From assembly GCF_036090055.1 (NCBI RefSeq), contig NZ_CP107970.1:2668501-2732500 (forward strand): a stretch of 64,000 nucleotides of DNA, written 5' to 3'. Position numbers and translations under genes: made by a program. Source of the stretch: Nocardioides sp. NBC_00368 (GTDB lineage Bacteria > Actinomycetota > Actinomycetes > Propionibacteriales > Nocardioidaceae). The notes beneath the pieces are model-generated. The model ran no database searches. It saw only the letters and a program-made list of their open reading frames with translations, and was not told the origin of the DNA. How positions within the stretch are numbered: position 1 is the stretch's first letter; the number at the start of each line of letters is the position of its first letter. This document shows positions 57,725 to 64,000 of the stretch, one piece after another.

Positions 57725-59314
57725 ATGGTTAAACCTCGTACTCGCACGCGGCAGCTGGTCTCGGCCGGCATCGGGCTGGTGGCCGCCGCACTCGTCGTCA
57801 CCACGACGGTGACGGCGAACTCCGGACCCGCGAGCGGTGCTACCGGCAAGGGAACGCTGAAGCTCGTCGCCGCCGCCGACACCGTCGAGGTGGAGGCCTG
57901 GGAAGGGACGGCGTACTTCCAGCCGTCGGTCTGGCTGGCCGCCTATGACGCCGCCTTCGAGTTCCGCGCGAGCCACGCCGCCTACGACGAGCCGGTCAAG
58001 CTGACCAAGACGGTCATCCGCGGCAAGAAGCGCACCACCACGACCGCGCCCGGTTCGATCGTCGACGGGATGAAGGGCTTCAAGGACGGTCTCCGGGTCA
58101 CGCTCAAGAACAAGTCCGGCAAGGTGATCCTCGACGACACGCGGCCGCTGTGCCCCGGTGGCTACGACCGGCAGCGGGTGCAGACCGACGGCGCCACCGG
58201 TCCGGTCTACCCCGAGTTCTGCGGCGGCAACTGGTTCACCAAGGGTGTCCTCTACGGGATCGAGCGGGGCATGGCGGTCCCGACCGTCTCCGACCTCGAG
58301 TTCGAGACCAAGGGCGAGACCCGGCTCACCATGACGATGAGCGTCAGCAAGGCCGTCGCCGACTTCCTCGGGCTGCCGAAGGCCAGCCGCACCGCCAAGC
58401 AGAACCTGGTCATCGTCGACGGATGCCCCGAGGGTGGCTGCGAGGGCGAAGGTGAGGGCGAGGGCGGCATGGGCATCATGGCGGCCCACGGCGCCGACGA
58501 CGACCAGGGCGCACGCACCGTGGTGCCGCGAGAGCTGCTGGAGGGCGGCGAGAACGGCCGCGGCCGCCTCCCGCTGGGTGGCGCTCTCGGCTCCATCAAA
58601 CCGGGCAAGCCCACGAAGGACACCCTGCCCGACCTCGTCTCCGTGCCCGCCTGGCAGATCTCGACCGAGGTCGACGAGCAGGGCATCGACCGCCTCAACT
58701 TCGCCGCCAACGAGTGGAACGCCGGACCGGCGCCGATGATCGTCGAGGGCTTCCGCCGCGGCACGTCACCGGTGATGGACGCCTACCAGATGTTCTACCG
58801 CGACGGTAAGCAGGTCGGGGTGAAGCGAACCGGCACGATGGAGTTCCACGAGGCCCCCGAGCACAACCACTGGCACTTCCTCGACTTCGCGAAGTACGAG
58901 CTGGTCGACGCCAAGGACAAGGTCGTCACGACCAGCGGCAAGCAGTCGTGGTGCCTGGTGCCCACCGACCCGGTCGATCTGACCGTGCCCGGAGCGACGC
59001 TGCGGCCGGGCCAGACCGGCCTGGAGTCGGCCTGTGGCGAGAAGTCCGCGCTCTGGCTCCGGGAAAGCATGCCTGCGGGCTGGGGTGACACCTACAACCA
59101 GTCCCAGACCCAGGCCTTCGACCTGAGCAAGGTCAAGAACGGTACGTACCGGATCAAGGTCACCGTCAACCCCGACGGCAACCTCTACGAGCGGACGCGG
59201 TCGAACAACGTCAGCTACCGCACCATCACCATCGGCGGCAAGGCCGGCGCCCGCACCGTGAAGGTCCCGCCCTACCAGGGCATCGACACCGAGACCTGGT
59301 GGAACGAGGACTGA
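57725..59314 (+). CDS. Secreted lysyl oxidase-family protein
   Basis: 529 residues with an N-terminal signal (LVSAGIGLVAAALVVTTTVTA). A beta-rich N-terminal region (about 45-235) and a short acidic glycine/glutamate linker (CEGEGEGEGG) lead to a C-terminal lysyl oxidase domain (about 315-529). Its copper motif is FHEAPEHNHWHFLDF (about 374-388), matching the H-x-HWH core of the family; NPDGNLYERTRSNN and VPPYQG follow. Bacterial homologues oxidise amine groups. The N-terminal half is unassigned. Confidence 0.82.
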   Translation: MVKPRTRTRQLVSAGIGLVAAALVVTTTVTANSGPASGATGKGTLKLVAAADTVEVEAWEGTAYFQPSVWLAAYDAAFEFRASHAAYDEPVKLTKTVIRGKKRTTTTAPGSIVDGMKGFKDGLRVTLKNKSGKVILDDTRPLCPGGYDRQRVQTDGATGPVYPEFCGGNWFTKGVLYGIERGMAVPTVSDLEFETKGETRLTMTMSVSKAVADFLGLPKASRTAKQNLVIVDGCPEGGCEGEGEGEGGMGIMAAHGADDDQGARTVVPRELLEGGENGRGRLPLGGALGSIKPGKPTKDTLPDLVSVPAWQISTEVDEQGIDRLNFAANEWNAGPAPMIVEGFRRGTSPVMDAYQMFYRDGKQVGVKRTGTMEFHEAPEHNHWHFLDFAKYELVDAKDKVVTTSGKQSWCLVPTDPVDLTVPGATLRPGQTGLESACGEKSALWLRESMPAGWGDTYNQSQTQAFDLSKVKNGTYRIKVTVNPDGNLYERTRSNNVSYRTITIGGKAGARTVKVPPYQGIDTETWWNED

Positions 59315-59341
59315 TCCCCGCCTGAGTCGGCCGGCGCCGAT

Positions 59342-59686
59342 CTAACCGATGAGCTGCGGGATCTCCTGGGTCGCGAACCAGCCCAGGTCCTCATCGGGGT
59401 CGGCGTCGGCGGGCCGGTCGGCCAGGTCGGCGTGGACGGCGGCGACGAGCTTCAACGGCACCACCTGATCGCCCAGGGCGGCCGGCGCGTCCACGACGAC
59501 CACGACCCGGCGCCCGGGACCGGCCAGGAGCGCCGCCGAGTCGTCGGCGGCGCTCATCAGGGCTGCGTACTCGGCCTCTTCGCTGTCGTCGGGGGCTGCG
59601 TAGCCGTCGGCGGTGCCGGGCAGCTCGCCCTTGGCGTACCAGTCAGCGAGCAGCGCGAGCGTGGCGGGTACGTAGATGCGGGTCAC
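59342..59686 (-). CDS. Small acidic protein of unknown function
   Basis: 114 residues. It begins MTRIYVPATLALLADWYAKG and is followed by an acidic helix and a VVVVVDAPAAL strand. No catalytic motif or localisation signal. The opening looks like a conserved actinobacterial family, but I cannot name it with confidence. It lies 15 bases upstream of (and in the same direction as) nothing else: the next gene on this strand starts further upstream at 61,156, ending 16 bases before this one begins, so the two may be co-transcribed. Confidence 0.65.
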   Translation of the reverse strand: MTRIYVPATLALLADWYAKGELPGTADGYAAPDDSEEAEYAALMSAADDSAALLAGPGRRVVVVVDAPAALGDQVVPLKLVAAVHADLADRPADADPDEDLGWFATQEIPQLIG

Positions 59687-59701
59687 GGACCGAATTCTGC
59701 C

Positions 59702-61156
59702 TCACTCGCCGGAGTTCTTGACCACGCGCAGACCCCGAGGAGCGCGGAAGCGGCGGCCGGAGGCGGTGTCGAGCAGCTCGTCGAGGGCCTCGGTGATGCA
59801 CTGTCCGACCAGCGACGCGTCGGGCACCAGGTCGCGGTCGGCGGTGATCGCGAAGAAGACCTGGCCGTCGTAGGAGGTCACCCCGATCGCAAGGGTGTGG
59901 CCTTCGGTCAGCGGGTGGATCGGATAGGAGGCCACCAGCCGCGAGCCGGCCGCGTAGCGGGGCTCCTGCGGACCGGGCACGTTGCACACCGAGAGCAGGT
60001 AGTCGTGCTCGCTCTCCGCGGCCACCCGGGAGCCGACCACGTGGAAGGTCGCCGGGGCGAAGCCGCTGATCCCGGCCAGCCGCTGTGCGCTGACCGTGCG
60101 GGCGTTCGCCTTGTGCTGCTCGAAGGAGTAGGACACCTGGTGGAGCCGGACCACCGGCGACGGCTCCGCGACCGGGAGCACCACGAAGTGGGGCGCCACC
60201 GCCGAACCGAGCTGGGTCGGGTCGAGCTCCTCGTCGATCACCGAGACCGGCACCAGCGCCGGCACCTGGCGTACGCCGGCCAGCGACTGCTGCCGGGTCA
60301 TCAGCCAGGCACGCAGACCGCCGGTGACCGCCGCGAGGATCACGTCGTTGACGGTGCCGCCGTGGGTGTCACGGATGCGGCGGAAGTCGGCCAGGTCGGC
60401 CTGCAGCGTGACCACCAGCCGCTGCTGGGAGAGCGAACCACTGAGCGGCGTCGGCCGCTCCGGAGCCCGGCGGGTGAGGACTCGGGCGATCTCGTTGCCC
60501 GCGCTCTGGAGGTCCTTGGCGACGCTGGTGACCCGCCCCAGGGCGACACCGCCCAGGCTGCGGGCCGTGCCGGTCAGTCCACTGACCGAGGTGACCGCGT
60601 CGAAGACCGCTCCCGCGACCAGGCGGGCACTCGACTGCGGCACCGGCGGCTCCCACAGGTCGGGCACGATCGGCCCGACCTCGGGCTTGTCGTCGAGCAG
60701 CAGCTGGACCAGGTCGACCGTCTCGGCGCCGTCCACCAGCGCCTGGTGGGTCTTGGTGATCAGCGCGACCCGGTCGCCGGCCAGACCCTCGATGACATAG
60801 AGCTCCCACAACGGCCGGGAGCGGTCCAGGGGCCGGGAGACGATCCGGCCGGCCAGGTCGAGGAGCTGGTCCATCGAGCCCGGGCGGGGCAGCGCGGAGC
60901 GGCGTACGTGGTAGGTGAGGTCGAACCGGTCGTCGTCCGCCCAGACCGGGTAGGCGATGCGACCGGGCACCACCCGGACCCGCTGGCGGTAGCGGGGCAC
61001 GAAGGCGAGCCGGTCCTCGACGTGCTCGAGAAACGCACCGTAGTCGAAGCCCTCGGACCGAGGTTGGATCAGCTCGATGCTCGCCACCTGGTGCGGCACC
61101 GCCAGCGTCTCGCCGTCCAGGTAGGCCACCTCACGTGGCCTGAGTCGGTCGCTCAC
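59702..61156 (-). CDS. WS/DGAT-family O-acyltransferase with atypical HQxxxDG motif
   Basis: 484 residues of the wax ester synthase / diacylglycerol acyltransferase family: LSPREVAYLD-like opening LRPREVAYLDGET, RPLDRSRPLWELYVIEGL, and NDVILAAVTGGLRAWL. The catalytic motif HHxxxDG reads HQALVDG (137-143), so the second histidine is glutamine. The family esterifies acyl-CoA with an alcohol or diacylglycerol. The change may reduce or alter activity. GTG 61,156 is preceded by GGAGGTGG. Upstream sequence is a tandem duplication of the start region. Confidence 0.85.
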   Translation of the reverse strand: MSDRLRPREVAYLDGETLAVPHQVASIELIQPRSEGFDYGAFLEHVEDRLAFVPRYRQRVRVVPGRIAYPVWADDDRFDLTYHVRRSALPRPGSMDQLLDLAGRIVSRPLDRSRPLWELYVIEGLAGDRVALITKTHQALVDGAETVDLVQLLLDDKPEVGPIVPDLWEPPVPQSSARLVAGAVFDAVTSVSGLTGTARSLGGVALGRVTSVAKDLQSAGNEIARVLTRRAPERPTPLSGSLSQQRLVVTLQADLADFRRIRDTHGGTVNDVILAAVTGGLRAWLMTRQQSLAGVRQVPALVPVSVIDEELDPTQLGSAVAPHFVVLPVAEPSPVVRLHQVSYSFEQHKANARTVSAQRLAGISGFAPATFHVVGSRVAAESEHDYLLSVCNVPGPQEPRYAAGSRLVASYPIHPLTEGHTLAIGVTSYDGQVFFAITADRDLVPDASLVGQCITEALDELLDTASGRRFRAPRGLRVVKNSGE

Positions 61157-61319
61157 GCTGCCACCTCCGTAGCGCAGGCGCCAGGGTACGGACGCGGCAG
61201 CGTGTTGATCCCATGATTCGCTCGCTGACGCTCGCTCATGCCGCCACCTCCGTAGCGCAGGCGCCATCGTACGGACGTGGCGGCCTGAGGCCTGTGGTCG
61301 CTCGCTGACGCTCGCTCAT
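61152..61319. repeat. Tandem duplication of the acyltransferase start region
   Basis: The 23-base block CCACCTCCGTAGCGCAGGCG... occurs at 61,161-61,183 and 61,244-61,266. A second block, CGCTCGCTGACGCTCGCTCA..., occurs at 61,219-61,239 and 61,299-61,319. The repeat period is 80-83 bases. On the minus strand each unit carries GGAGGTGGC(A/G)GC followed by a GTG or ATG start and SER/SDR codons. Confidence 0.88.
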
Positions 61320-61398
61320 ACCCTCTCAGCCCCCTCTTTGGTTCATGTGCGATTGTGGCAGAAGCCAGCTCGAACTTAGCCCACGAAACGAGGGAGTA

Positions 61399-61773
61399 AT
61401 GCGCCTCACGGCCCGGATCATCGCGGTCGTGGCAGCAATCTGCGGGATCGCGTCCATCGCGACCGCCTGCGGAAACGACGTCGCCACCGAGCCCCGCACC
61501 GACAGCGACCCGGTGGTCGTCGAGATCAACTTCTCCGATGACTCGGTCGACCCGCACGGGACCCAGATCGACATCCCGCTCGGCCACAGCGTCGAGCTGG
61601 ACGTGACCGCCGACGCCGCGGGCGAGATCCACGTGCACACCGACCCGGCGCAGTCCGCCGCCTACGGCGTCGGCACCACCCGGATCAGCCTGGGCGCCTT
61701 CGACATCCCGGGTCAGTTCGTGGTCGAGTCGCACACGCTCGGCAAGACCATCGTCACCCTCGAAGTCAGGTGA
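61399..61773 (+). CDS. Cupredoxin-like lipoprotein or exported protein
   Basis: 124 residues. A signal segment (IIAVVAAICGIASIATAC) ends at a cysteine in a weak lipobox (ATAC). The mature part (VVVEINFSDDSVDPHGTQIDIPLGHSVELDVTADAAGEIHVHTDP) has the strand pattern of cupredoxin domains, with HVH as possible metal ligands; a full type-1 copper site is not evident. AGGGAG precedes the ATG. Its stop overlaps the GTG of the membrane protein gene. Confidence 0.75.
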   Translation: MRLTARIIAVVAAICGIASIATACGNDVATEPRTDSDPVVVEINFSDDSVDPHGTQIDIPLGHSVELDVTADAAGEIHVHTDPAQSAAYGVGTTRISLGAFDIPGQFVVESHTLGKTIVTLEVR

Positions 61774-63107
61774 TCCTCACCCACGGCGTGGGCGGTCGCC
61801 AGGACCTCCCACTGCCGCTCGAGTACGTCATCGCGGGCGCGGTCCTCGCCCTGGTCGTCTCCTTCGGGCTGCTGGTGCTGACCACCAAGCACGCCGCCGA
61901 GGGCGTCGCCCCGCAGGATCCACAGAGTCGCAACCCCCGAGGTTGGCCGTTGCCGCGGCTCGGGCGTGTCGTCGACTCCCCCGCCTGGACCGCACTGTGG
62001 CGCATCGTCGGACTGCTGATCTTCGCCTACTTCGTGCTCGTCGCCTTCGCCGGCTCCGACAACGCCCTCAACCCCATCTTCGGGATGACGTACGTCTGGA
62101 TCTGGGTCGGGCTCGTCCCGTTCTCGCTCCTGTTCGGACCGGTCTGGAAAGCGATCAGCCCGGCCCGCACGTTCGTGGCCGGACTGACCTGGCTGCGTGG
62201 GGAGGGCGATCCCCCGCTCCGGCTGCCCGAGCGCCTCGGCTACTGGCCGGCGGCGTTCACGCTGCTCGCCTTCGCCTGGCTCGAGCTGGTCTATCCGGAG
62301 AACAACTACCTCGGCCCCGTACGCCTCTGGCTGGCCGTCTACCTGGCCGTGATGATCCTCGGCGGCGTGCTCTTCGGCGAGGAGTTCCTGGAGCGCTGCG
62401 ACCCGTTCGAGGTCTACTCGTCGCTGACCGCGAAGCTGTCGGTGTGGGGGCGTACGCAGGCCGGCAACCTGGTCCTGCGCACCCCGCTCGGCAACCTCGA
62501 CACCCTGCGTCCGGCGCCGGGCCTGGTCGCGGTCGTCTCCGTGCTGTTCGGCACCATCGTCTACGACTCCTACCGGGAGTCGCCGCCCTGGCTCCAGATC
62601 GTGCAGAGCCCGGAGATCTCAGGTGGCACCGCCTACCTGATCAGCAACCTCGCGCTGATCTCGTTCCCGCTGATCGTGGCCGGGTTCTACTGCGCCGGGA
62701 CGATGCTGACCGGCGTCGGTGACGTGCCGCGCCGAGCCCTGCCCGCCGAGCTGGCTCCCTCGATCGTGCCGATCATCGTCGGCTACGTCGTGGCGCACTA
62801 TCTCAGCTACTTCTGGGAGAGCGGGCTGGCAACGCTGCGCAACGCATCGGATCCGCTGGGAAACGGAGGCGACTGGTTCGGAACGGCCGACCTCCCGGTC
62901 TCCTACTTCTTCGCCTTCCACGCCACGCTGCTGGCCGTCATCAAGGTGGCCGCGGTGATCATCGGTCACGTGCTCGGCGTCTGGTCGGCCCATATCCGGG
63001 CGCTCCAGGTGCTTCCCAAGCAGCATCTGGTGACTGGGCAGGTGCCGCTTCTGGTGACGATGGTCGGCTTCACTGTTGGCGGGTTGTATCTCTTGTTCGC
63101 TGCCTAG
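61770..63107 (+). CDS. Polytopic membrane protein paired with the cupredoxin-like protein
   Basis: 445 residues with about nine or ten membrane segments. It starts ILTHGVGGRQDLPLPLEYVIAGAVLALVVSF; the HG(V/I)GGRQDLP opening is shared with actinobacterial proteins often labelled fenitrothion hydrolase, a name I would not trust for function. Two histidine-containing segments (AFHATLLAVIKVAAVIIGHVLGVWSAH) could bind metal. Coupling to the cupredoxin-like gene suggests a joint role, perhaps copper handling or an oxidation in the membrane, but this is inference. Confidence 0.72.
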   Translation: MILTHGVGGRQDLPLPLEYVIAGAVLALVVSFGLLVLTTKHAAEGVAPQDPQSRNPRGWPLPRLGRVVDSPAWTALWRIVGLLIFAYFVLVAFAGSDNALNPIFGMTYVWIWVGLVPFSLLFGPVWKAISPARTFVAGLTWLRGEGDPPLRLPERLGYWPAAFTLLAFAWLELVYPENNYLGPVRLWLAVYLAVMILGGVLFGEEFLERCDPFEVYSSLTAKLSVWGRTQAGNLVLRTPLGNLDTLRPAPGLVAVVSVLFGTIVYDSYRESPPWLQIVQSPEISGGTAYLISNLALISFPLIVAGFYCAGTMLTGVGDVPRRALPAELAPSIVPIIVGYVVAHYLSYFWESGLATLRNASDPLGNGGDWFGTADLPVSYFFAFHATLLAVIKVAAVIIGHVLGVWSAHIRALQVLPKQHLVTGQVPLLVTMVGFTVGGLYLLFAA

Positions 63108-63230
63108 CGCGACTCTGCTTCACGGTTCACCCACCACGCATCCACAAAGCAGCGCAACACTACCTAAAGCGGGCTAACAGGTTTGCGCGATGGTTTACGG
63201 CCGCTTGCCAAGTCTGGGAGACTGATCCTT

Positions 63231-63491
63231 ATGTCTGGTACCCCCCGCTTCCTGACTCTTGCCGACGTGGCCGAGGTGCTCAACACCTCGAGCGCACAGG
63301 TCTATGCCCTTGTCCGCCGTGGTGAGCTCCCCGCCATCAAGATCGGCGGCCGCGGCCAGTGGCGTGTCGAGGCCAGTGTCCTCGAGAAGTTCATCGATGA
63401 CATGTACTCGCAGACCAAGGCCTTCGTGGCCGACCACCCGTTCGTCGAGGCCGAGGGCGCTGCGCCCGCCGCCACGCCGGACGCTTCTTGA
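63231..63491 (+). CDS. Excisionase-family helix-turn-helix protein
   Basis: 86 residues. PRFLTLADVAEVLNTSSAQVYALVRRGELPAIKIGGRGQWRVEASVLEKFI is the winged HTH_17 (MerR-like excisionase / BldC-type) domain. A short acidic-to-alanine tail follows. GGGAG sits before ATG 63,231. It is not next to an integrase, so it is a chromosomal regulator rather than a phage excisionase. A strong terminator hairpin lies 46 bases after the stop. Confidence 0.85.
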   Translation: MSGTPRFLTLADVAEVLNTSSAQVYALVRRGELPAIKIGGRGQWRVEASVLEKFIDDMYSQTKAFVADHPFVEAEGAAPAATPDAS

Positions 63492-63536
63492 GTCACAGCA
63501 TCCTCAACCCCCACAACTAAACCTTCCCCACAACAA

Positions 63537-63584
63537 CGCGAAGAGCTGCCGGGCATCGCGCCCAGCAGCTCTTCGCGTCTTTTC
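63537..63584 (+). terminator. Rho-independent terminator
   Basis: CGCGAAGAGCTGC (63,537-63,549) pairs with GCAGCTCTTCGCG (63,565-63,577), with a smaller GGGC/GCCC hairpin in the loop, followed by TCTTTTC. It is one of the few terminators here with a T-tract and serves the HTH gene, probably also the converging protease gene. Confidence 0.9.
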
Positions 63585-63591
63585 GCCCGTC

Positions 63592-64000
63592 TCAGGCGAG
63601 GTTCTCGGTCTGTGCCTCCAGCTTGATCTTGAGCTCGTGGCGGGCGCCGTTGCGCATCACCGTGAACTCGATCGTCTCGCCCGGCTGGTGAGCGCGGATG
63701 GCGACGATCATGCCGATCCCGTCGGTGACGGTGACGTCTCCCACCTTGGTGACCCGGTCACCGTCCTTGAGGCCGCCGGCGGCCGCCGGCGAACCCGCCT
63801 CGACCACCGAGATCAACGCTCCGTCGTGGTCGACGGCCTGGACGTCGACGGAGGCTCCCACGATCGGGTAGGTCGCCTTGCCGGTCTTGAGGATCTGCGC
63901 GGCGGTCACCTTGACCTGGTCGATCGGGATCGCGAAGCCGACACCGATGCTGCCGCCCTCGCCACCCTCTCCCCCGCCAGCGGTCGCGATCGCCGAGTTG
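63592..64000 (-). CDS. HtrA/DegP-like serine protease, C-terminal part with PDZ domain (5' end beyond window)
   Basis: 136 residues are visible. NSAIATAGGGEGGEGGSIGVGFAIPIDQV is the end of the trypsin-like domain (the loop after the catalytic serine region). A PDZ domain follows: YPIVGASVDVQAVDHDGALISVVEAGSPAAAGGLKDGDRVTKVGDVTV and a C-terminal IEFTVMRNG strand. The catalytic triad and membrane anchor lie beyond base 64,000. Such proteases act outside the membrane in protein quality control. Confidence 0.88.
   Translation of the reverse strand, partial: NSAIATAGGGEGGEGGSIGVGFAIPIDQVKVTAAQILKTGKATYPIVGASVDVQAVDHDGALISVVEAGSPAAAGGLKDGDRVTKVGDVTVTDGIGMIVAIRAHQPGETIEFTVMRNGARHELKIKLEAQTENLA

Noticed and set aside
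61240..61320. Short leader gene (about 27 codons, MSERQRANHG...) upstream of the acyltransferase
   Set aside because: It is created by the tandem duplication of the true start region, so it is not annotated as a gene. It may still affect translation and is noted as a finding.
63231..63491. Phage excisionase implying an integrated element
   Set aside because: No integrase, attachment-site repeats or phage genes are nearby. HTH_17 proteins of this length are common chromosomal regulators in actinobacteria.
1..64000. Insertion sequences or transposase genes
   Set aside because: No transposase motif or IS-type terminal repeats with target duplications were found. The repeats seen are short intergenic elements only.

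Overview
This is a chromosomal segment of a high-GC actinobacterium, most likely of the family Nocardioidaceae (Nocardioides or a close relative). The evidence is the very GC-rich coding sequence, frequent GTG starts and 4-base ATGA gene overlaps, the order prfB / ftsE / ftsX / M23 peptidase / smpB / ssrA, mycobacterium-like synteny around mec-cysO-cysM-clpS-pncB, a c-di-AMP riboswitch ahead of an NlpC/P60 gene, and intergenic repeats of a kind common in this family. There is no insertion sequence, prophage, tRNA, rRNA or CRISPR array in the window.

Layout. 1-9,620: sulfide-carrier cysteine biosynthesis (cysM, cysO, mec), DUF2017, clpS, and NAD salvage (pncB, pncA). The order matches Mycobacterium tuberculosis Rv1330c-Rv1336, except that a plus-strand cassette (PatB-like lyase, two-gene ABC exporter, DesKR-like two-component system; 1,005-5,866) sits between cysO and cysM. 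9,676-16,086: an MFS exporter; a TetR gene divergent from a patatin / Baeyer-Villiger monooxygenase / short-chain dehydrogenase operon with a perfect operator palindrome; and a small protein plus a LuxR-type regulator that lacks the phospho-acceptor. 16,124-28,585: housekeeping and accessory genes (DUF1697, MarR, CutC, helicase, DUF3039, YqgE, TetR, DUF3048 lipoprotein, FabG, two secreted glycerophosphodiesterases, HIT protein, phenylalanine hydroxylase). 29,029-35,716: tmRNA (tag ANAKRSSFALAA), SmpB and the FtsEX cell-wall division module with prfB. 35,869-36,894: an NlpC/P60 hydrolase under a c-di-AMP riboswitch. 37,098-40,654: an orphan OmpR-type regulator and a Ku plus split-LigD end-joining locus. 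40,687-43,274: a DGPF protein, ECF42-type sigma factor and alpha/beta hydrolase, with two near-identical candidate sigma promoters. 43,434-46,122: a kynBUA operon converting tryptophan to anthranilate. 46,225-52,507: MTHFR-like and CitE-like genes, a winged-helix regulator divergent from an MFS gene over a 34-bp perfect palindrome, and an LPXTG surface protein. 52,467-56,417: an NAD-glutamate dehydrogenase that appears to have lost its C-terminal domain at the junction with the LPXTG gene. 56,602-64,000: two DUF2505 genes, a secreted lysyl oxidase, an atypical wax-ester-synthase-family acyltransferase with a duplicated 5' end, a cupredoxin-like lipoprotein with a polytopic partner, an excisionase-type HTH protein and the 3' end of an HtrA-like protease.

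No single large undescribed system stands out. The most interesting signals are local: the pair of TGTCGA-N17-CGACGCGT promoters around the ECF42 gene, the CysO precursor ending GG-Cys in an interrupted mec-cysO-cysM locus, the truncated glutamate dehydrogenase, two 86-bp dispersed palindromes, and two arrays of degenerate repeats with 31- and 32-bp phase. Function assignments rest on reading motifs by eye; no database search was run.
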